From CAILZL01 sp050248275 (GTDB lineage: Bacteria; Pseudomonadota; Gammaproteobacteria; Steroidobacterales; Steroidobacteraceae), in contig JBFWSR010000013.1 of assembly GCA_050248275.1 (NCBI GenBank), forward strand, positions 1 through 64,000: a DNA stretch of 64,000 nt, in the 5' to 3' direction. The notes under the pieces were generated by a model. It saw only the letters and a list, made by a program, of their open reading frames with translations, was not told the DNA's origin and did not search any database. Below are positions 1-9,451 of the stretch, in pieces (the first letter of the stretch is position 1; each line of letters begins with the position of its first letter). A program made the position numbers and the translations under genes.

Positions 1-74
1 AGAATGCGTTCAAAGTCTGCTGCGGGCAGGGCGGCCAACAAGTGATTCTGTCGCGAACTATGCAGTGTTGGCAT
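1..74 (-). CDS. Crp/Fnr-family transcriptional regulator, N-terminal fragment
   Basis: On the minus strand an ATG at 74 opens a frame that runs off the window edge after 24 codons. The peptide (MPTLHSSRQNHLLAALP, then AADFERI) matches the usual N-terminus of Crp/Fnr regulators, where an N-L-L-A-A-L-P stretch precedes the cyclic-nucleotide-binding-like beta barrel. A GAGGAG ribosome-binding site lies about 8 bases upstream of the ATG. It is divergent from the lipoprotein gene at 253, so it may regulate the stress-type genes that follow. Only the first helix is visible; the effector domain and HTH lie outside, so the family call rests on a short match. Confidence 0.55.
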   Translation of the reverse strand, partial: MPTLHSSRQNHLLAALPAADFERI

Positions 75-252
75 GGATGGATCTCCTCTCACCAGGTAAA
101 CAGTGTAGGCCTTTGACTCGCATCACTGTGGACTATGTGCGCTAGCGTACCGACTCTGACCTGACATAGGTGGACACTCTAAATATATCGAATAGCTATT
201 GAACCACTGTTGAGTGCCTTGGCTGCTTCGGTCTTCACTTAGGAGAAGTTCC
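75..252. promoter_or_regulatory. Divergent promoter region between Crp/Fnr-like regulator and DUF4398 lipoprotein
   Basis: This 178-bp gap separates two divergent genes. It contains a perfect CGCTAGCG palindrome at 140-147 in a TGTGCGCTAGCGTACC context, a candidate operator, and an AT-rich stretch (TAAATATATCGAATA) near 180-195 that could hold a -10 element. AGGAG at 241-245 is the ribosome-binding site of the gene at 253. Control by the divergent regulator is inference from position only. Confidence 0.35.
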
Positions 253-660
253 ATGATTCCGTATTCAATCGTTCCGATTCGCTCTCTGCAGCATGTTGTA
301 TATGTCGCTGCAGCCAGTAGCGTGTTGGTGCTATCCGCCTCCTGCGCCACTACACCGCCCGAACCCACCGTTGCCATGAAGGCTGCCGAGCAGGCCATTG
401 CTACGGCTGACCGCACTCGAATTACCGATGCCGCATCGCCCGAACTGAGCGAAGCGCGCGAAAAACTCACTGCTGCTCAATCTGCCGTACAAGCTGAGCG
501 AATGGTGGAGGCAGAGCGACTGGCGGTTGAGTCGCGCGTCGATGCCGAATTGGCTGCGGCCAAGAATGAAGCTGGGAAGGCACAGGCCGTCAATGACGAA
601 ATCAAGCAAAGCACCGCAATTCTGTCGCAGGAAATGCAGCGCAATACTGGAGCCGAGTAA
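253..660 (+). CDS. DUF4398-domain probable lipoprotein
   Basis: A 135-residue secreted protein. A hydrophobic segment ends in L-S-A-S-C near Cys31, resembling but not perfectly matching a lipobox. It is followed by an Ala/Glu-rich helical region (about residues 40-130) typical of DUF4398, a predicted coiled-coil envelope domain. The ATG at 253 is chosen over an upstream in-frame ATG at 214 because AGGAG sits 7 bases before it and the signal peptide then starts correctly. Its stop overlaps the next start by one base (TAATG), so it is probably co-translated with the OmpA-type lipoprotein. The function is unknown; the usual inference is periplasmic stabilisation or stress response. Confidence 0.75.
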   Translation: MIPYSIVPIRSLQHVVYVAAASSVLVLSASCATTPPEPTVAMKAAEQAIATADRTRITDAASPELSEAREKLTAAQSAVQAERMVEAERLAVESRVDAELAAAKNEAGKAQAVNDEIKQSTAILSQEMQRNTGAE

Positions 661-1523
661 TGAACAATATTCAAATGCCGAGAACCTTGATAGCTGCTGG
701 CGTAGCCTGTGCGCTGCTGGCAGCATGTTCCGCCGCCCCGACCAAGCCCGATGGCGCCGACAGCTTGCGCAACCGTTTGACGCAGTTGCAAGCCGACCCC
801 CAACTGGGTAGTCGCGCACCGCTGGCCATGAAGGAAGCGGATTTGGCGGTGCGCGCTGCTGAAAAGCCTCAAGCTGATCAGGTTGTAGCCACTCATCTGG
901 TGTTCATGGCCGATCGCAAGATCGCCATTGCTCAGGCACAGGCGGAAAGCAATTTCGCTGTCGACCAGCGCAAGATGCTGGGTGACCAACGCGATGCCAT
1001 GCGCTTGCAATCACGCACCCAGGAAGCCGACTTGGCCAATCTTCGTGCAGTCGCAGCGCGCAATGATGCCGATGCAGCGCGCGATGCCACAGCCGCTGCG
1101 CAGCGCAGTGCCGATGAGCTACAAAAGCAGATTGACGACCTGCAGGCTAAAGCCACCGACCGCGGTCTGGTTCTGACCCTGGGTGATGTACTGTTCGCCA
1201 GCGGCACGGCCGACTTGAATAGCGGCGGTGACAATCATCTCGCCAAGCTGGCGGGCTTTCTCAACAAGTATCCGGAGCGCACCACGATGATCGAGGGTCA
1301 CACCGACAGCATCGGCAGCGTTCCATACAATCAGGGTCTGTCGCAACGTCGCGCCGATGCAGTCAAATCTTATCTGGTTGCGCAGGGTATTGAGGCATCG
1401 CGGCTGGTGGCGACCGGCAAGGGGGAAAGCACGCCCATCGGCGACAATAGTACCGTCACCGGCCGGCAACAAAATCGGCGTGTCGAAATCATCATTGCCA
1501 ATACGCAAATTTCGTCGCGATAG
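660..1523 (+). CDS. OmpA-family lipoprotein with DUF4398-like N-terminal region
   Basis: A 287-residue outer-membrane lipoprotein. The signal peptide ends in the lipobox LLAAC (Cys23). Residues of about 30-110 resemble DUF4398 and of about 100-160 are an Ala/Asp/Gln-rich coiled coil. Residues of about 165-280 form an OmpA-like peptidoglycan-binding domain with the typical GHTDSIG motif and an L-S-Q-R-R-A-D-A-V helix. The gene starts one base inside the stop of the preceding DUF4398 gene. Such proteins tether the outer membrane to peptidoglycan. The pairing of two DUF4398-type proteins beside CsbD and BON remnants and a Crp/Fnr regulator suggests an envelope-stress operon. Confidence 0.88.
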   Translation: MNNIQMPRTLIAAGVACALLAACSAAPTKPDGADSLRNRLTQLQADPQLGSRAPLAMKEADLAVRAAEKPQADQVVATHLVFMADRKIAIAQAQAESNFAVDQRKMLGDQRDAMRLQSRTQEADLANLRAVAARNDADAARDATAAAQRSADELQKQIDDLQAKATDRGLVLTLGDVLFASGTADLNSGGDNHLAKLAGFLNKYPERTTMIEGHTDSIGSVPYNQGLSQRRADAVKSYLVAQGIEASRLVATGKGESTPIGDNSTVTGRQQNRRVEIIIANTQISSR

Positions 1524-1531
1524 GTTGGTAT

Positions 1532-1770
1532 ATGAAAGATTTACCGTCCTAAGAAACATCTCTGCCTGGCGCCGAATCGATCAAGGACAGATGGCAACGA
1601 TACGTCGGCGCCGCCAAAGTTGCCTGGGGTGAATCGGCCGAAGATGAACTGCTAAAACTGTAAGGCATGCTCAGAAGCTGGTGGACCTGATTCACGAACA
1701 CTATTCCATCTCGCACGATGAAGTCGTATTTCAAGTGAAGCGATTTTTTCGCCAAACACCATTGTTGAGT
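1532..1770 (+). pseudogene. CsbD-like stress protein, broken by a stop and a frameshift
   Basis: An ATG at 1532 opens MKDLPS and meets TAA at 1550. The same frame continues as ESIKDRWQRYVGAAKVAWG...EDELLKL (1574 to about 1645), which matches the K-x-x-W-x-x-x-x-G-A-A-K-x-x-W-G and D-E-L pattern of CsbD proteins. It hits a second stop near 1644. The next frame then carries HAQKLVDLIHEHYSIS...EVVFQVKRFF (about 1668-1755), the second half of the CsbD domain. A missing base near 1645 restores the alignment. CsbD proteins are small, stress-induced and of unknown biochemical role. Sequencing error could explain one lesion but less easily both. Confidence 0.55.
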
Positions 1771-1778
1771 CTCCTCAC

Positions 1779-1816
1779 GGGAATGTTGGCCAGAACATTC
1801 CCGTTCTTTTTTGCCC
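1779..1816 (+). terminator. Rho-independent terminator
   Basis: A perfect 9-bp stem, GGGAATGTT at 1779-1787 and AACATTCCC at 1794-1802, has a 6-base loop and is followed by GTTCTTTTTTG. It closes the lipoprotein/OmpA/CsbD-like unit just before the BON-like remnant. Confidence 0.8.
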
Positions 1817-1841
1817 TGTTCTTTATTATTGGAGCTATCCC

Positions 1842-2030
1842 ATGTACAAGCGATCCTGCAATGCAATGATCGCCGCTGGTGCCATGCCGGCCTTGGTCGC
1901 CGGCAAATAAGCTTTAGCTTTGCTGCCGACATCGCGGCGGAGGACATGACCGAGGCGCGCCAGGAAACTCAAATATGGACAACCTGTACTCCCCGTATTT
2001 GCGCGCCAACGGTCTCATATGCTGAACTGA
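1842..2030 (+). pseudogene. BON-domain (OsmY-like) periplasmic protein remnant
   Basis: A GGAG site at about 1831 precedes ATG 1842, which opens MYKRSCNAMIAAGAMPALVAGK, a signal-peptide-like start, and ends at TAA after 22 codons. Another frame then carries ADIAAEDMTEARQETQIWTT (about 1922-1985), and a third frame carries LYSPYLRANGL. Joined, these match the start of periplasmic BON proteins (E-A-R-Q-E-x-Q-I-W-T-T-Y-x-L-S-P-Y-L-R-A-N). The two BON repeats that should follow are absent. At least two frameshifts and a deletion are therefore implied. Confidence 0.5.
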
Positions 2031-2117
2031 TTGCAGGCCCGACCTATGGCCCGGATCATTAACAGGAATAGTGTACGACCAGGGTCTGCAAATTGGATCA
2101 ACTACGCTGGAGGAATC

Positions 2118-2603
2118 ATGAACAACACAAACGGCGCGATGCGCGTATGGATGGCGTTGGGATGGCTGTGTTTGGGCATCTTGATGAACAGTCCAGGTGT
2201 TCATGCCGCCGATGACGCACAGACCAGGGTGCTGGGCAACTGGCTCACCGAACCCAGGGACGGCATCATCCAGATCACCCAATCGGCTGACGGCGCTCTG
2301 CAAGGCCGCATTGTCGGCGGCAACGAACCCGGCAAGCTCGATAGCAACAATCCCGATCCGGCCAAACGCAATCAGGTCTTGCGCGGCCAGGTGATCATGA
2401 GCGGCCTCAAGTACGACGGCGACGGCAAGTGGTCCGGCGGCAGCATCTACGATCCCAAGGGCGGCAGTACCTACAAGTGCAAAATTGAATTGCGCGCCGA
2501 TGGCAGCCTGAAAGTGCGGGGATTCATCGGCTTCGCGCTGCTCGGCAAGACCCAGATGTGGACGCGCTATACCGGAACGTCGATGGATCTGCCCAGAACG
2601 TAG
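2118..2603 (+). CDS. DUF2147-domain secreted protein
   Basis: A 161-residue protein starting at ATG 2118 behind a GGAGG site at 2108-2113. An in-frame upstream start near 2031 lacks such a site and would bury the signal peptide. Residues 1-30 form a signal peptide ending in VHA. The mature part fits DUF2147: G-N-W-L-T-E-P near the start, the region with KLDSNNPDP, then GGSIYDPKGGSTYKC and a C-terminal GFIGFALLGKTQMWTR, the hallmark W-x-R end. The fold is a lipocalin-like barrel in the periplasm with no established activity. Confidence 0.85.
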   Translation: MNNTNGAMRVWMALGWLCLGILMNSPGVHAADDAQTRVLGNWLTEPRDGIIQITQSADGALQGRIVGGNEPGKLDSNNPDPAKRNQVLRGQVIMSGLKYDGDGKWSGGSIYDPKGGSTYKCKIELRADGSLKVRGFIGFALLGKTQMWTRYTGTSMDLPRT

Positions 2604-2701
2604 TAGGCATGATTGCCGCCCGCGGACAAGGCTGAGCATGTGAGCTGCCTGTCGTCTGATGGAGTGATGTGAGACAGAGTTTGACCTATAGTGGATGCCC
2701 A

Positions 2702-3355
2702 TCAGTCGTTCGGTGGCTTGCCAGTGAAAACCGCCAACTGCGCGTCGAAAGCACGCTTGTAGGCGGGTCGTGCTTCGCCGCGGGCGACATAAGCGGCAAG
2801 GTTTGGGAATTTCTGCACTTCACCCGATCCGTCTAATCTGCGCAGCACTGTCACCATCAGCAGGTCACCGGCACTGAACCCACCGTCGAGCCAGTCCGCT
2901 TCACCGAGCCAACTGGAAAGCTCGCCCAGCCGTACACGGATGCGATCTTCAAGCATCGGCAGGCGCTCCTTATACCAGCTTGTGTCTTGTTCCAAGATCG
3001 CGGCCATTGAGCGCTCGACAATCGGTGGCTCCACCGTGTTGAGTGCGGCAAACATCCATGCAAGCGCACGCGCCCGGGCATTCGAGTCGTCTGGCAGCAG
3101 ACCCGCATGGCGCTCCGCGATATGAAGTATGATCGCCCCTGACTCGAACAGCGTGAGATCGCCTTCTTCATAGGTCGGAATCTGGCCGAAAGGATGAAGC
3201 CTACGATGTGCGGGTTCCTTCATCTTACTGAACGAGAGAAGTCGAACGTCGTAAGGCTGGCCCACTTCTTCAAGCGCCCAGCGAACGCGCATGTCACGCG
3301 CGAGTCCTTTGCCGCGATCGGGTGATCGTTCAAAAGCGGTGATGGTGGGAATCAT
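2702..3355 (-). CDS. Glutathione S-transferase family protein
   Basis: A 217-residue cytosolic protein. The thioredoxin-like N-terminal domain (about residues 1-82) carries the cis-proline region F-G-Q-I-P-T-Y and the glutathione gamma-glutamyl-contacting E-S pair in LFESGAI. The all-helical C-terminal domain (about 90-200) has the N-cap region around SAGDLLMV. It is monocistronic and convergent with the DUF2147 gene. The substrate is unknown; GSTs conjugate glutathione to electrophiles or act as thiol isomerases or peroxidases. Confidence 0.88.
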   Translation of the reverse strand: MIPTITAFERSPDRGKGLARDMRVRWALEEVGQPYDVRLLSFSKMKEPAHRRLHPFGQIPTYEEGDLTLFESGAIILHIAERHAGLLPDDSNARARALAWMFAALNTVEPPIVERSMAAILEQDTSWYKERLPMLEDRIRVRLGELSSWLGEADWLDGGFSAGDLLMVTVLRRLDGSGEVQKFPNLAAYVARGEARPAYKRAFDAQLAVFTGKPPND

Positions 3356-3887
3356 TGAAATGTCCCTGGTGATTGCACAACGCTAGGGTGCGTCATGCGA
3401 CTTATGAAAGTCTTTTCGGCGCTTCGAACTTGCATGTCGCGTTCCCTCAATTCTGAATCTCGTTAAGCGGTTCCGGTCGATCGCAACGACTACATGAACT
3501 TCTCAAGGACGATCGATATCAACTGGAGACGACATGAGGCCACACAATATTGTTTGGTGGCAGGGTAGTCCCATACTGAGGTCAGCTTCGGGTCGATTTG
3601 AACCTCGCATAGGACTACATTCATCATGGAAAGGCAGGCTGTGTGTGGCGTAACAGCTTGGTCCAGCTCAAGCTGGCTGGAGGTCCGAAGGATCAGGTGC
3701 CGACTGTACGTTTTGGGGGCAGCAGTCGGATTTCAGGTTTGTACACCATCCCGGCGAAGGGAAACCCTCCGCATCCAGCCCTGTTTGCTCCCCGGATTGC
3801 CTTTGATGGGGTGTACGCATTGGAAAAATCAGCCCTGGGCCGTATCCTTGGCACCCGTTACCCGTTCGTGATCGCACCAGACCCCCG
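3356..3887. other. Intergenic region with no recognisable gene
   Basis: This 532-bp gap lies between the divergent GST gene and miaB. Two overlapping open frames (about 3626-3927) give Pro/Arg-rich peptides with no family resemblance and no ribosome-binding site, so I do not call them. The miaB promoter probably lies in the last 150 bases. Nothing else is supported. Confidence 0.5.
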
Positions 3888-5252
3888 ATGCCCCGTTTGT
3901 TTATTCGCACCCTTGGCTGCCAGATGAATGAATACGATTCAGCAAAAATGCTGGACGTGCTCAATGCGGCTGCCGATTATGAGTTGACTGAAGACCCGGA
4001 ACAGGCCGATGTGCTGTTGCTGAATACCTGCTCGATCCGGGAAAAAGCCCAGGAGAAGGTGTTTTCGCAACTGGGTCGCTGGCATCAGATCAAGCAGCGC
4101 CGGCCGGAGCTGATCATCGGCGTCGGGGGCTGCGTGGCGAGTCAGGAAGGCGAGGGCATCACTGCCCGCGCGCCCTTCGTGGATCTGGTGTTCGGTCCGC
4201 AAACCCTGCATCGCCTGCCGCAGATGCTGGATGCGCTCAAGCACACCGGCCGTTCGCAGGTGGATGTCAGCTTTCCGGAAATCGAAAAATTCGACCGCAT
4301 GCCCGAGCCGCGCGCCGAAGGCGCCACGGCGTTCGTCTCCATCATCGAAGGTTGCAGCAAGTTCTGCACTTTCTGCGTGGTGCCCTATACCCGTGGCGAG
4401 GAAGTCAGCCGTCCGTTCAATCAGGTGATGGCCGAAGTGCGCAGCCTGGCGGCGCAGGGTGTGAAGGAAATCAATCTGCTCGGTCAAACGGTGAATGCTT
4501 ACGCCGGTGAGATGGATGGTGGCGAAGAATGCGATCTGGCCACGCTGATCCGTCATGTTGCTGAGGTTGAGGGCATTGAACGCATTCGTTTCACCACCTC
4601 GCATCCGGTGGAATTCAACGATGCCCTGATTGCTGCTTATCGCGATGTACCCAAGCTGGCCAACTATCTGCATCTGCCGGTGCAAAGCGGTTCGGACCGG
4701 GTGCTGTCGCTGATGGGTCGCCGGCACACGGTGCTCGAATACAAGCAGAAGATGCGCAGGCTGCGCGCAGTGCGTCCTGACATCAGCATTTCGTCGGACT
4801 TCATCGTCGGTTTTCCCGGCGAAACCGAGCAGGACTTTGCTGACACCATGAATCTGGTGGCGGCAGTGGGCTTCGATCAATCTTTCAGTTTCATCTACAG
4901 CCGCCGTCCGGGCACGCCCGCCGCATCGCTGGCGGATGAAGTCAACCACGAACAGAAGCAGCAACGTCTGGAGCGTTTGCAGGCGCGGCTCAATCAACAG
5001 GCTTTTGCCATCAGCGAAAAGATGGTGGGTACGGTGCAGCGCGTGATGGTCACGGGCACCTCGAAAAAGAACGAGCAGTTCCTGTCGGGGCGTACCGAGA
5101 ACATGCGCTGGGTGCATTTCGACGGTCCCGAGCAATTGATCAATCAGTTCGCCGACGTGCTGATCACCGAAGCCAAGCCCAATTCCCTGCGTGGCCGCTG
5201 GCTCAATGAACGGGCGAGCGATGCGACGCCATTGTGCGTGGCCGCTGGCTGA
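3888..5252 (+). CDS. miaB: tRNA-2-methylthio-N6-dimethylallyladenosine synthase MiaB
   Basis: A radical-SAM methylthiotransferase that converts i6A37 to ms2i6A37 in tRNAs reading UNN codons. The 454 residues carry the UPF0004 domain with three cluster cysteines (TLGCQMN, LLNTCSIRE, GVGGCVA), the radical-SAM triad in CSKFCTFC, and a C-terminal TRAM domain (about residues 370-440). Length and motif order are normal. It starts the classic miaB-phoH-ybeY-corC series, although a repeat element separates it from phoH. Confidence 0.97.
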   Translation: MPRLFIRTLGCQMNEYDSAKMLDVLNAAADYELTEDPEQADVLLLNTCSIREKAQEKVFSQLGRWHQIKQRRPELIIGVGGCVASQEGEGITARAPFVDLVFGPQTLHRLPQMLDALKHTGRSQVDVSFPEIEKFDRMPEPRAEGATAFVSIIEGCSKFCTFCVVPYTRGEEVSRPFNQVMAEVRSLAAQGVKEINLLGQTVNAYAGEMDGGEECDLATLIRHVAEVEGIERIRFTTSHPVEFNDALIAAYRDVPKLANYLHLPVQSGSDRVLSLMGRRHTVLEYKQKMRRLRAVRPDISISSDFIVGFPGETEQDFADTMNLVAAVGFDQSFSFIYSRRPGTPAASLADEVNHEQKQQRLERLQARLNQQAFAISEKMVGTVQRVMVTGTSKKNEQFLSGRTENMRWVHFDGPEQLINQFADVLITEAKPNSLRGRWLNERASDATPLCVAAG

Positions 5253-5288
5253 AGCGGCGTTCAATCAAAATGTCATGCTGGTTTTCTA

Positions 5289-5405
5289 AGGAAGGTCTGA
5301 TTAACCTCTGTTTCGTCATTCCCACGAAAGTGGGAATCCAGTTAAATCAGTTTCTTACTGGATACCCGCCTGCGCGGGTATGACGTTAATCAGAGGTTCC
5401 CTAAC
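5289..5405. repeat. Inverted-repeat element with CGTCATTCCC core, copy 1
   Basis: An approximately 117-bp element between miaB and phoH. The core has an ATTCCCACGAAAGTGGGAAT-type hairpin (5318-5337) and a second hairpin ACCCGCCTGCGCGGGT (5363-5379). These are bounded by CGTCAT at 5314 and ATGACG at 5380-5385. Flanks of about 25-30 bases outside the core recur, inverted, around copy 2 at 40158-40270, so the mobile unit is larger than the hairpins. The core resembles the dRS3/REP-like ATTCCC repeats of several proteobacteria. Confidence 0.75.
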
Positions 5406-5450
5406 CTTTAATATCTGTTTATTCAACTCAGAGCTGTTATCCCGACATTT

Positions 5451-6471
<1,021 letters not shown>

Positions 6472-6479
<8 letters not shown>

Positions 6480-7089
6480 TACCCGAACTGCAAAAAAATC
6501 CGGCAAGCGTGTGGCGACGCCGGCGATCCGCAAAGCGAAAGCGGCTGACCATACCGCCAGGAATGTTGCCGGCAGACAACTGCTGAAAAAAACAGCGGTT
6601 AAAACCTTGCAGCTGGATGTGCAGTCCGGCGTGGGGCGTCGTGGCGTGCCGGCTACAAGATATTTGCAGCTGTGGGCGCAGGCGACTTACGAAGTGCATC
6701 ATGCGGCGCACAGCCATGGTCGCCGGCGTCGTGTGCAGCCGGTGCAAGTGTCATTGCGTATTGTCGGCACGGCAGAGAGCCGTAAGCTGAATCGCGACTG
6801 GCGCGATGAGGATCATGCCACCAATGTATTGTCGTTTCCGGCGGGCGAGATGCCGGAGGTGGCCGGTGAATTGCCCAGTCTGGGCGATCTGGTGATCTGC
6901 GTGCCGGTGGTGGTGCGTGAAGCGAAGGCACAGGGCAGGTCTTTGCAGGCGCACTGGGCGCATTTGATGATTCACGGCGTGCTGCATCTGCTGGGCTATG
7001 ACCATGAAGTGGAACGCGATGCCCAGGTCATGGAGGCCTGTGAAGTCGCCATCCTGGAAAGCTTTGGTTTCGTCAATCCTTACACATGA
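6472..7089 (+). CDS. ybeY: Endoribonuclease YbeY, with possible basic N-terminal extension
   Basis: A zinc-dependent rRNA maturation and quality-control endonuclease. The metal site H-G-V-L-H-L-L-G-Y-D-H near the C-terminus is intact, and NVLSFP and GDLVIC are family blocks. From ATG 6472, which overlaps the phoH stop, it has 205 residues, against the usual 150-160. The first 45 or so residues are Lys/Arg/Ala-rich. The conserved part starts at about LQLDVQ, where an in-frame TTG at 6607 would give a normal-length protein but lacks a ribosome-binding site. The extension is therefore either real or a start-site artefact. Confidence 0.9.
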
Positions 7090-7107
7090 CACATGAGCAG
7101 GAATTCG

Positions 7108-7971
7108 ATGAACGATGAATCAGAACGCGACACCGGCAAGACCGGACGCTGGATTCAAAGACTGGCAGAATCGTTGAGCGGTGAACCGCGCGATCGTGAC
7201 GAATTGCTGCAAGTGCTGGAAGACGCCAAGGAGCGCGGCATCGTCGATGAAGATGCGCTTTCCATGCTGCAGGGCGTGCTGGAGGTGGGCGAGCAGCAGG
7301 TGCGCGACATCATGGTGCCGCGCTCGCAGATGGTGGTGATCAATCGCGAAGATAGGCTGCATGAAATCCTGCCGGCCGTCATCGAGTCCGGTCACTCGCG
7401 CTTTCCCGTGGTGGGTGACGATCGCGAGAAGGTGCTGGGCATTCTGCTCGCCAAGGATCTGCTGCGCATGGTTCACGAAGACGAGGCGCATTTCGACATC
7501 AAGGAATGCCTGCGCAAGGCGGTATTCATTCCCGAAAGCAAACGGCTGAATGTGCTGCTTAAAGAGTTTCGCGCCAATCACAATCACATGGCCATCGTGG
7601 TGGATGAGTATGGCGGTGTCGCGGGTCTGGTCACCATCGAAGATGTACTGGAGCAGATCGTGGGCGACATCGGCGACGAATACGATTTCGATGACGAACT
7701 GGATATTGCGCGTGAAGATGCGCGTCATTTCACTGTGCGCGCGCAGACGCGCATTGCCGATTTCAACGAATATTTCGGCACAGGCTACAGCGATGAGGAA
7801 TACGACACCATCGGCGGCCTGCTGCTCAATCATCTGGGGCGGCTGCCGCGACGCGGCGAAACCATGGTCATGGACGGATTCGAGTACAAGGTGTTGCGCG
7901 GCGACCGGCGCCGCATCGAATTGCTGCGGCTCATCACTCCCGGGGACATCGAGTTGCCGGCGGAGGAGTGA
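7108..7971 (+). CDS. corC: CBS-domain protein of the CorC/HlyC family (YbeX)
   Basis: A soluble protein of about 287 residues with two CBS domains (about residues 65-185; VPRSQMVVI and a second block ending in VVDEYGGVAGLVTIED) and a C-terminal transporter-associated domain (about 200-275). The family was linked to magnesium/cobalt efflux and, for YbeX, to ribosome metabolism. Start 7108 is preferred because CAGGAA precedes it; an in-frame ATG at 7093 is the alternative. It follows ybeY closely. The lnt gene that is adjacent in many genomes lies 4.5 kb downstream here. Confidence 0.92.
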   Translation: MNDESERDTGKTGRWIQRLAESLSGEPRDRDELLQVLEDAKERGIVDEDALSMLQGVLEVGEQQVRDIMVPRSQMVVINREDRLHEILPAVIESGHSRFPVVGDDREKVLGILLAKDLLRMVHEDEAHFDIKECLRKAVFIPESKRLNVLLKEFRANHNHMAIVVDEYGGVAGLVTIEDVLEQIVGDIGDEYDFDDELDIAREDARHFTVRAQTRIADFNEYFGTGYSDEEYDTIGGLLLNHLGRLPRRGETMVMDGFEYKVLRGDRRRIELLRLITPGDIELPAEE

Positions 7972-7974
7972 GCC

Positions 7975-8526
7975 TCAGTCTGCGCGGCGCACTTCCACCG
8001 GCATGCCGGCGATATACATGAAGCCGAGTTGTCGCCGCCGGATGGGCCACCATTCGTACAGGAATACTTCCAGTGGCCGCCATAACGCCACCCAGCCGAC
8101 AATCAGCAATCCTTCTGTCACGATCTGACTGGCGGTGCGTCCGGTCAGCAGCTCGCGCAACAGCAGGCACAGACACAGGAAGGCCAGGCCGATCAGCAGG
8201 CTGATGGCGCCGAAACGCAGCAGTTGCTGCAACTCGTTGCCGGTTTGTCGGGCGCGATAATCGAAGTAGTGATGAATGGCTGCCGGAATCGCGCCGGCTT
8301 CGGCATCGGGTGTGGCAGGCAGATAAATCACCAGCTTGTTGCGTTGACGGATGCCGAGCTCACGCACGGCGCTGACGATGTACTCCTCGGCGCTGGCATC
8401 CAGATCCTTTTCGTGAAAGGGCGCGGGGTCCAGGTTGTTGAACAACTGGCGCATCTCGCGCAACTTGATTTCGATCAGATACTGATCGCCTTCAAGACGA
8501 TAACTGGCATGGCGGCGTAGCGGCAT
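7975..8526 (-). CDS. Hypothetical membrane protein with two transmembrane segments
   Basis: A 183-residue protein. The first 105 or so residues are hydrophilic, with an N-terminal RLEGDQYLIEIKLREMRQLFN stretch and a Y-F-D-Y-R-A segment. Two hydrophobic helices follow (about 115-135 and 145-160), with Trp-rich text between and after (VGWVALWRPLEVFLYEWWPIRRR). I recognise no family. It is convergent with corC with a 3-base gap and lies 26 bases downstream of the TVP38-like gene, so the two may be one transcript. Confidence 0.7.
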   Translation of the reverse strand: MPLRRHASYRLEGDQYLIEIKLREMRQLFNNLDPAPFHEKDLDASAEEYIVSAVRELGIRQRNKLVIYLPATPDAEAGAIPAAIHHYFDYRARQTGNELQQLLRFGAISLLIGLAFLCLCLLLRELLTGRTASQIVTEGLLIVGWVALWRPLEVFLYEWWPIRRRQLGFMYIAGMPVEVRRAD

Positions 8527-8552
8527 GGTGGGATTGATCCTGCGGCTTCTGG

Positions 8553-9263
8553 TTACGGTTGTTCCGGTTCTTGTCTGACGAGTTGCTTGCGCAGCAGCGT
8601 GAATGCCGCGATGCTCAGGATCATTAGCGACAATCCCAGTCCCAGCACCAGCGCACTGCGGCGTTCGACAAAGCTGGCGCCCAGATGAATGGTGGCCAGC
8701 GCGTAAGGTAATTCGGCCAGCGCCAGCGACAGCAGATAACGCGGCAGGCTGTAGCTCACCAGGCCCAATACATAGCCGGGAATTTCGGAGGGCAGCGCAA
8801 GCTGGAACAGCAATACCAGTGCGAACGAAGCGTCATGCCGCAGATAGCGTTCCAGTTGCCGCAGTCCGGCATTGGCGGTCAGCCACACGACGATGGGGCG
8901 GCCGAGATAACGCCCTGTCGCATAGGCGCACAATCCGCCCAGCAACCAGCCGCTCCACAACAGCAGGATGCTGAGCGGTTCGCCCCAGGTATAGACCGCC
9001 AGCGGCACGATGACTGCGACCGATACAAAAGCCAGCATGGCCGACAGGGCGGCAAAACCCACGAACAGCACTGCGCCGGTGACGGGATGATGGGTGATCA
9101 GTTGTTCGCTGACAGCCAGCAGCTCCAGCAAGGCGGCGTGCAAAGCGTCCGAAGTCGCCAGTGCCGCCAGTGCTGCGCACAGCAGCGCCATGATGATGGC
9201 GCGACGCCATACCTGACCGCGCTGCAGCGGCAGGATTGGTTCGTTTTCTTTGTCGGTCAGCAT
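8553..9263 (-). CDS. TVP38/TMEM64-family (VTT-domain) membrane protein
   Basis: A 236-residue integral membrane protein with about five or six hydrophobic segments. The central VTT/SNARE-associated region includes GYVLGLVSYSLPRYLLSLALAELPYALATIHLG, broken here by residue position at about 165-200, with the conserved L-P-S-E-I-P-G just before it. DedA/VTT relatives scramble or flip lipids such as undecaprenyl phosphate; no substrate is shown here. It probably leads a two-gene minus-strand unit with the hypothetical gene at 7975. Confidence 0.8.
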   Translation of the reverse strand: MLTDKENEPILPLQRGQVWRRAIIMALLCAALAALATSDALHAALLELLAVSEQLITHHPVTGAVLFVGFAALSAMLAFVSVAVIVPLAVYTWGEPLSILLLWSGWLLGGLCAYATGRYLGRPIVVWLTANAGLRQLERYLRHDASFALVLLFQLALPSEIPGYVLGLVSYSLPRYLLSLALAELPYALATIHLGASFVERRSALVLGLGLSLMILSIAAFTLLRKQLVRQEPEQP

Positions 9264-9451
9264 GTCAGGTGCGCGTCAGGTGAGGAAATGCTGAAACATT
9301 CTGCGTTGTTTTGCGTGATGCCGCACATAGCGGATACCGGCAAGCCGTAAGCATGATCCGGCATCATCAGGGATTGTCGGGCGTCAGGCCCGGGCTTTGA
9401 CTATCATGCGCGACAAATGATGATTATCAACCGGAACCTCCGCCGGAAAGC

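Noticed and set aside
1811..2062. 83-codon frame after the terminator
   Set aside because: It reads across the BON remnant; only a short central part resembles that family, so the region is reported as a pseudogene.
3626..3927. Two overlapping open frames before miaB
   Set aside because: Pro/Arg-rich peptides without family resemblance or ribosome-binding site; one overlaps the start of miaB.
3939..5264. Long minus-strand open frame opposite miaB
   Set aside because: His/Arg/Gln-rich antisense frame produced by the codon bias of miaB; no motif.
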